A DNA stretch of 10,279 nucleotides from Candidatus Omnitrophota bacterium (lineage in GTDB: Bacteria > Hinthialibacterota > Hinthialibacteria > OLB16): positions 1-10,279 of the forward strand of contig JACKFH010000075.1 in the NCBI GenBank assembly GCA_020632575.1. The letters run 5' to 3'. The number at the start of each line of letters is the position of its first letter. The stretch's first letter is position 1. Under the pieces are notes generated by a model, which worked only from the letters and a program-made list of their open reading frames with translations, ran no database searches and was not told where the DNA came from. A program made the position numbers and the translations under genes. Of this stretch, positions 6,349 through 10,279 are shown one piece after another.

Positions 6349-7540
6349 GATTCGAATAGAGTTTGACAAACCGATCGGTCACCCTATCCCAGGAGAACTC
6401 CTCCTCAACTCGCTTCCTTCCCGCACTCGCCATCCTCTCCTTCCCTTCGGATTCCCAAAGAGCCAGGATTTTGTTTGCCAAATCTCGACTGTCCCCAGGT
6501 TCGCACAGGAGGCCATGCACACCTGGTTCGATCAAATCCAGAATCCCTCCCGAAGCTGAAGCGACAACCGGAAGCCCGGAGGCCATCGCCTCGAGGACCG
6601 TGACTCCAAGCCCCTCTTGATCCCCTCCGGCGTCTGGCAGCGAGGGTTGTACAAAAAGATCGGCGCCTCCAAAAAAGGAATGGATTCTGGAATGAGAAAT
6701 CGACCCATGAAAATGGACTTTTTTAATCAGGTCCAGGCTCGCTACTAACTTTCGAAGCCGACCCTCCCAAGGGCCAAACCCAACCAAGTGGAGATCGGCT
6801 TCTGGGAGACGTTCGAGCAGGGTCGGCATCGCTCCGATCAGCCGATGAAAGCCCTTCTTTTCCGCGAATCTTCCGACCGCGAGCAGGGATGGTTTCCCCT
6901 CGAGGGGGTGGGGATCCACAATGTTTTTGAACTTCTCCAGTTCGACCCCCATCGGAATGATTTCTGGGTTTGATCCGGGGAAAAGAGCCTTGACCGCCTC
7001 GCGAGTCGCGCGGCTGTTGACAGTCACCGCGTTCGATTTTCCAAGCGCGGTCCGGGCCGGACCCGCCAGCGGAGGTTTGATGCCAAAAACATCTCCCGCA
7101 TGGGCGGTCAGAAGGAGAGGCACTTTTTTCTTTTCGCAAACCGAGGAAGCCCAGAACCCTTGCGGAATGATCCAATGCGAATGCACCAACTGGATGTCTT
7201 CATCATTCACAATCCGGTGAATCCATTTCCTCTGTTGATACAGAAGACCGGGAAGGGAGAGCCGCGCCTTCCACGAGGCCCGGAGATTGGGAAACGCGCC
7301 GCCATCGTAGCAGACCTTTTCCCAAGAGTCGGTGGCGTATCGGAACCTCCGGATTTTGACTCCCCCCCACTCCTCCTCACGCTGCGCCCCCTTCGCATGG
7401 GGAACGAGGACTTGGCAATCGTATCCCGCATCCTGCATTCGGCGTGTTAGTTCCCAAACAAAGGGGGGTTCGCTGTCATTCACCCAGCGAGGAAACGTGG
7501 TTGCCAGAACCAGCACCTTAGGTCGAGGGACCTCGCTCAT
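6335..7540 (-). CDS. GT4 family glycosyltransferase (GT-B fold)
   Basis: A 401-residue cytosolic, possibly membrane-associated retaining glycosyltransferase. The N-terminal acceptor domain begins VLVLATTFPRWVNDSEPPFV (9-28) with HSHWIIPQGFW (120-130) and TAHAGD (145-150). The C-terminal donor domain has AVGRFAEKKGF (221-231; R224 and K229 contact the donor phosphates), VGFGP (253-257) and the EX7E motif from E309 to E317 in EGLGVTVLEAMASGLPVV. Members move sugars such as glucose, mannose, galactose or GlcNAc from nucleotide donors to growing lipid-linked oligosaccharides; the sugar is not predictable here. Its ATG (7540-7538) overlaps the stop of the flippase gene as ATGA, so the two are translationally coupled and probably act in the same pathway. 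It is the last visible gene of the minus-strand operon, and its stop lies inside the 3' end of the opposing hydrolase gene. Confidence 0.93.
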   Translation of the reverse strand: MSEVPRPKVLVLATTFPRWVNDSEPPFVWELTRRMQDAGYDCQVLVPHAKGAQREEEWGGVKIRRFRYATDSWEKVCYDGGAFPNLRASWKARLSLPGLLYQQRKWIHRIVNDEDIQLVHSHWIIPQGFWASSVCEKKKVPLLLTAHAGDVFGIKPPLAGPARTALGKSNAVTVNSRATREAVKALFPGSNPEIIPMGVELEKFKNIVDPHPLEGKPSLLAVGRFAEKKGFHRLIGAMPTLLERLPEADLHLVGFGPWEGRLRKLVASLDLIKKVHFHGSISHSRIHSFFGGADLFVQPSLPDAGGDQEGLGVTVLEAMASGLPVVASASGGILDLIEPGVHGLLCEPGDSRDLANKILALWESEGKERMASAGRKRVEEEFSWDRVTDRFVKLYSNLIHA

Positions 7541-9084
7541 TCCTCCTGCCCCCTATCGGGTTTGGATGGTGGACGGATGCGCTGGAGGTCCTCGCGGTTG
7601 AACAGACCCACGGTCCAGGACCACCCGAGATAGACAATGGAGACGATAACTGCCTGAAGGAGCATTGATGTGACGGTCAACCCACGAAACGGAAAGGCCG
7701 CTCCAGCGGAAATGCCAATACCCAGGGCCGCGAGAATGTTGTTCCGCCAGAATCCCTCGGTCTTGGGCGCGAATGCGATGGATAGTGTGGACATGGTCAA
7801 ACTCCCGACCAGCAAAGCGATCGAAAATGGGAGAATCCCGCCTCCGGTCTTGGCCACCCAGAATAGATAACCCAGAGTGCTCAGGAGGCCAACGAACAAG
7901 GCGATTAGATACTCTCTCATCCGAGTCAGCGAAACCAGCATCCTCAAGTGGAACTCACCGGCGAGAATGATCGCTCCGCCCGCCACTCCGATCTGCACCA
8001 GACGGACAAACAGATCGATATCCCCACGATAATCCGGGAGGAAGACATAAACCGCCGGGTAGATCAGCACCAAGGTCCCCACCACTAGCCATCCTCCCAG
8101 AAAGGCGCTGAGTCTCCAGGCCACCGATTGAAGTCGGGAAAAACGATCCCAATCCTTTTCTCCCCCCGCCGAAACCAGCCAGGGGTAGAGAGCCACACTG
8201 AAGAATCCGGCGATGAAGATGGTTTGACCGAACGCCTGAGTGGATAGCCCCAGATAACCGAGGTGTGCCGCGGGATAACCCATCTGCCCGGCCAATACGG
8301 GTAGGGAGCGGGTGAAACTCTGAAACAGAATTTGGCCGAGGAGGGCCGCGAAACCAAAATTGCGAATCTCTTCCCAGGGAAGCGCATGGACTGCGCGGAC
8401 TTCGGCTTTGGGATCGGGAAGAAACCAATGGTGTGAGTTCTTTAAGAACGAACCGACCATCCAGAACCAAGCGGGGAGGGTCGACAGGACCAGGAGCGGT
8501 GGAACCATCCGGGTTCCCCATGCCCCCATCTCCTCCAGGCTCAGTGTCTGGGACACCCACCATCCAAAACCACAGATCAAGGTCATCCTCATGATCAGAC
8601 TGAGAACCGGAAACCAGGTGATCGTCCCCAACCGTCCGAGGCCATACAGAGCCGAGGCCAGCATTTGCGAGCAGCCCGAAAAGCCGACCGAAACGTAGAT
8701 CCACCAATAACCACGAGGATCGGGCAAAAGGAATCGAATCGCCGCGACTCCGAGGAACAATACCAAGAACCAACGGAAAACTTGTTTCAGCAGAATCCCT
8801 TGTCGCGGCGGGTCCGAAACTCGATAGAGCGCCACATAATGGGCCGTGATGGGGGCGGCGCATCCATTCAGGAAACCAAGGAGGAAGAGCTGCAGCGAAA
8901 GGTAATATTGAAACCATCCATGCGCTTCGGGTCCCAACAGGGCGGGGAAGAGAAGCAGACCGGCCAGCGAAAAGACCAGAGTGACTCCGCGTCCGAGAAA
9001 CATGGTGACCGCGCCTCGGCCAATAGAGGGTGTGGAGGTTTGGGGATGGGGACTGCTCGCCTCGGGCGAATCCCCGTCGGTCAT
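7537..9084 (-). CDS. Polysaccharide/lipid-linked oligosaccharide flippase-like membrane protein (MOP/Wzx type)
   Basis: A 515-residue polytopic inner-membrane protein with about 14 hydrophobic helices (roughly 28-50, 56-78, 103-120, 126-148, 155-178, 193-213, 243-263, 283-303, 325-348, 362-385, 391-411, 415-438, 448-467, 470-493). It has a soluble proline/serine-rich N-terminus of about 24 residues and a charged C-terminal tail. Length, helix number and early motifs such as GRGVTLVFSLAGLLLFPALLGPEAHGWF match the Wzx/RfbX branch of the MOP superfamily, which flips undecaprenyl-linked oligosaccharides to the periplasmic face. Its ATG overlaps the trpC stop (ATGA at 9084-9081) and its own stop overlaps the GT4 start in the same way. 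Wzx sequences diverge strongly, so the exact cargo cannot be read; a MurJ-like or teichuronic-type exporter is less likely. Confidence 0.85.
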   Translation of the reverse strand: MTDGDSPEASSPHPQTSTPSIGRGAVTMFLGRGVTLVFSLAGLLLFPALLGPEAHGWFQYYLSLQLFLLGFLNGCAAPITAHYVALYRVSDPPRQGILLKQVFRWFLVLFLGVAAIRFLLPDPRGYWWIYVSVGFSGCSQMLASALYGLGRLGTITWFPVLSLIMRMTLICGFGWWVSQTLSLEEMGAWGTRMVPPLLVLSTLPAWFWMVGSFLKNSHHWFLPDPKAEVRAVHALPWEEIRNFGFAALLGQILFQSFTRSLPVLAGQMGYPAAHLGYLGLSTQAFGQTIFIAGFFSVALYPWLVSAGGEKDWDRFSRLQSVAWRLSAFLGGWLVVGTLVLIYPAVYVFLPDYRGDIDLFVRLVQIGVAGGAIILAGEFHLRMLVSLTRMREYLIALFVGLLSTLGYLFWVAKTGGGILPFSIALLVGSLTMSTLSIAFAPKTEGFWRNNILAALGIGISAGAAFPFRGLTVTSMLLQAVIVSIVYLGWSWTVGLFNREDLQRIRPPSKPDRGQEE

Positions 9085-9914
9085 GACTCTTCCAGGAAGG
9101 GGGTCGGGACGTTGGGGTCGTACAGATTCCGAGCCGCCTGAGTAATATCATCCTGACGGATCAACGTTTCACCCACCAAAACCGCGTCGACCCCGATGTC
9201 CCGCATCAACTCGATGTCCGCCCAACAGCGGATGCCGCTCTCACCCACAAGCACCGCTCCCTCCGGAGCCAGGGGGAAGAGATCGAAGGAGGTCTGGAGA
9301 TCGACTTCAAAAGTCCGAAGATCTCGGTTATTGACTCCAATGAAATCCGCCCCACAGTCGATGACTCTCTTCATTTCTGCTTCGTCATGCACTTCACACA
9401 ACGCATCCAAATGGAGTTCCTTCGCGAGGTCCAGAAACTCGCGAATCTGCGCATCCGAAAGGAGCGCGGCGATCAAAAGAATGGCGTCGGCTCCCAGTAT
9501 CCGCGATTCGGGAATCTGGTGCGCGGAGACAATGAAATCCTTACGCAGGATTGGCTGAGCGACCGCATCGCGGACCTCTTGGAGATAACTCGGGTGTCCT
9601 TGAAAGTGAATAGTTTCTGTCAACACGGAAAGTCCGACAGCCCCGCCCTTCACATAGGCCCGGGCGATCTCCGCCGGAACGAAATCCTCCCGAAAAAGCC
9701 CCTTGGAGGGGGAGGCTTTCTTGAGTTCCGCGATCAGAGTCACCTTCTCGGGCTTCCGAAGCGCCTGTTTGAGACCTCGCGTGCGGTCGGCCTTCGCGGC
9801 GCGTTTCATCAATTCATCGAGCGAACTGGATTTTTCGAGGTTCTCGATCTCCGCTCTCTTGTCCTCCACAATTTTAAGGAGGATGGAGGGAGCGTCAGTC
9901 GACAGTTGGATCAT
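9081..9914 (-). CDS. trpC: Indole-3-glycerol-phosphate synthase
   Basis: A 277-residue (beta/alpha)8 enzyme of tryptophan biosynthesis that closes the ring of carboxyphenylamino-deoxyribulose phosphate to indole-3-glycerol phosphate with loss of CO2. All catalytic regions are intact: IAELKKASPSKG (61-72; E63, K65), LRKDFIVS (123-130; K125), ALCEVHDE (171-178; E174), GVNNRDL (193-199; N195) and GESGI (224-228; S226). The start at 9914 is chosen because its ATG shares one base with the TAA of the preceding small gene (TAATG) and the conserved TrpC N-terminus begins there; AAGGA lies ten bases upstream. An in-frame start 111 bases earlier would add 37 atypical residues and overlap that gene. It is a single-function TrpC without TrpF or TrpD fusion. 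No other trp gene is in view, and the gene is coupled downstream to a flippase. Confidence 0.96.
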   Translation of the reverse strand: MIQLSTDAPSILLKIVEDKRAEIENLEKSSSLDELMKRAAKADRTRGLKQALRKPEKVTLIAELKKASPSKGLFREDFVPAEIARAYVKGGAVGLSVLTETIHFQGHPSYLQEVRDAVAQPILRKDFIVSAHQIPESRILGADAILLIAALLSDAQIREFLDLAKELHLDALCEVHDEAEMKRVIDCGADFIGVNNRDLRTFEVDLQTSFDLFPLAPEGAVLVGESGIRCWADIELMRDIGVDAVLVGETLIRQDDITQAARNLYDPNVPTPFLEES

Positions 9915-10177
9915 TATTTCTGGGTCCTTAAGCGGTAGAGGAGTCTTCCAATGGCGTGGATGAAAAACCCTAGAAGAAAGAGTGTCAACCCAAAGGGAAG
10001 GGGCTGAAGAGGATCGGTGATCCACCAGGCGAACCCAAGGAAAATCAAGACCACCCCGACATGTTCAATGCCGCGGGGATGGAACCGGATCAACAGATGG
10101 AGACCGACCCACAGCAACGACGCCACCAAGAGCCGCCATAGGATGTATCCCGAAACAAACTGTCCTAGAAGGAACAT
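9914..10177 (-). CDS. Small membrane protein of unknown function, coupled to trpC
   Basis: Not recognised. The 87-residue product has three hydrophobic segments (about 2-25, 38-55 and 60-80 in this numbering), a short basic loop with HPRGIEH after the first, and a basic C-terminus (RLLYRLRTQK). It therefore looks like a small inner-membrane protein with three helices and positively charged ends. The ATG at 10177 is preferred: GGAGAGGA (10195-10188) lies ten bases upstream. An in-frame TTG at 10186 would sit only one base after that site. The stop shares one base with the trpC ATG (TAATG). It is the first visible gene of the minus-strand operon, just after a candidate promoter. The overlap and hydrophobic pattern argue that it is a real gene. 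Possible roles include a membrane anchor or accessory for glycan assembly, but nothing shows this. Confidence 0.7.
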   Translation of the reverse strand: MFLLGQFVSGYILWRLLVASLLWVGLHLLIRFHPRGIEHVGVVLIFLGFAWWITDPLQPLPFGLTLFLLGFFIHAIGRLLYRLRTQK

Positions 10178-10187
10178 AACCGACAAG

Positions 10188-10195
10188 TCCTCTCC
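10188..10195 (-). promoter_or_regulatory. Ribosome binding site deciding the small membrane protein start
   Basis: GGAGAGGA on the minus strand. It lies ten bases before ATG 10177 but only one base before the in-frame TTG at 10186, which favours the ATG. Confidence 0.55.
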
Positions 10196-10201
10196 ATCGA
10201 A

Positions 10202-10214
10202 CGTCCAAAGGACG
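10202..10214 (-). other. Short perfect hairpin in the operon leader
   Basis: CGTCC and GGACG form a 5-bp stem around three bases, between the candidate promoter and the first ribosome binding site of the minus-strand operon. It has no T-run, so it is not a terminator. It may be a minor leader structure or chance. Confidence 0.25.
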
Positions 10215-10233
10215 GGGCGATTTCCATTAAAAC

Positions 10234-10242
10234 AGTATATCA
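10234..10242 (-). promoter_or_regulatory. Candidate extended -10 promoter of the membrane protein-trpC-flippase-GT4 operon
   Basis: On the minus strand TGATATACT reads as an extended -10 element (TGn followed by TATACT, five of six matches to TATAAT). Only a poor -35 (TTCGAA, 18 bp upstream) is present, as is common for extended -10 promoters. Transcription would start near 10227, giving a leader of about 50 bases to the ATG at 10177. No trp-type leader peptide with tandem tryptophan codons follows, so trpC is not obviously under attenuation here. Confidence 0.45.
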
Positions 10243-10279
10243 GGATCGCCGACCATTTTCGAATGGTGAATTCAAAACG

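Noticed and set aside
7955..9151. Long (398-codon) open frame on the minus strand in a second frame over the flippase gene
   Set aside because: It is rich in arginine, serine, proline and glycine with no domain, typical of a shadow frame in GC-rich DNA. The flippase frame gives a coherent membrane protein with coupled ends.
9915..10025. Upstream in-frame start for TrpC adding 37 residues
   Set aside because: It would overlap the small membrane protein gene. The added residues are unlike TrpC, and ATG 9914 has a TAATG junction and normal protein length.
10164..10227. Tiny upstream reading frame beginning at the predicted transcription start of the minus-strand operon
   Set aside because: It encodes about 20 residues without tryptophan codons and has no ribosome binding site; leaderless translation cannot be shown from sequence, so it is not called as a leader peptide.
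1..10279. tRNA, rRNA, CRISPR, insertion sequence, attachment site or prophage signals
   Set aside because: No regularly spaced repeats, transposase or integrase motifs, terminal inverted repeats or RNA-gene signatures were found. Coding genes occupy nearly all of the window.

Overview
The window is compact, moderately GC-rich bacterial chromosome with nine complete or nearly complete protein genes plus the 3' end of a tenth. Almost every gene abuts or overlaps its neighbour. The only intergenic spaces are about 260 bp (4228-4489), about 170 bp (4805-4977) and the leader at the right edge. No tRNA, rRNA, CRISPR array, insertion sequence or phage gene is visible. The mixture (cell-surface glycan genes, a secreted calcium-loop glycosidase-like protein, scattered housekeeping genes fabD and trpC) suggests a Gram-negative-type environmental bacterium, perhaps of the PVC/FCB or a candidate-phylum lineage. 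Nothing in the window fixes the taxonomy, so this is inference.

Layout. Bases 1-3291 (+) form one operon: the C-terminal ATP-binding domain of an ABC exporter, a DUF2064/TIGR04282-type transferase, a membrane-embedded family-2 glycosyltransferase of the cellulose-synthase-like A (beta-mannan/glucan synthase) type, and a soluble GT2 of the dolichyl-phosphate-sugar-synthase type. Spacings are 3 bp, 4 bp and a GTGA overlap. Bases 3295-4227 (-) carry fabD as a single gene, convergent with the operon and with its own candidate sigma-70-type promoter. Bases 4407-4871 (+) form a self-contained unit: a candidate sigma-54 promoter, a strong ribosome binding site, a 104-residue ankyrin-repeat protein and a strong intrinsic terminator. 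Bases 4940-6348 (+) hold a 24-bp palindrome followed by an exported TIM-barrel glycoside-hydrolase-like protein. Bases 10242-6335 (-) form a tightly coupled operon: extended -10 promoter, small three-helix membrane protein, trpC, a Wzx/MOP-type flippase and a GT4 glycosyltransferase. Each junction in it is a TAATG or ATGA overlap.

How it may work together (inference). The two glycosyltransferase operons and the flippase look like parts of a surface polysaccharide or glycolipid pathway. Cytoplasmic GT2/GT4 enzymes would build sugar chains or lipid-linked sugars, the Wzx-like flippase or ABC exporter would move material across the inner membrane, and the CslA-like synthase would make a beta-linked polymer processively. 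The exported hydrolase could trim or degrade a glycan outside the cytoplasm. trpC and fabD are ordinary metabolic genes in unusual company: trpC sits inside the glycan operon without other trp genes, and fabD stands without other fab genes. No clearly new defence or mobile system is visible. The most noteworthy items are the sigma-54-like ankyrin unit, the palindrome before the hydrolase, the poorly classified hydrolase itself and the trpC-glycan operon.
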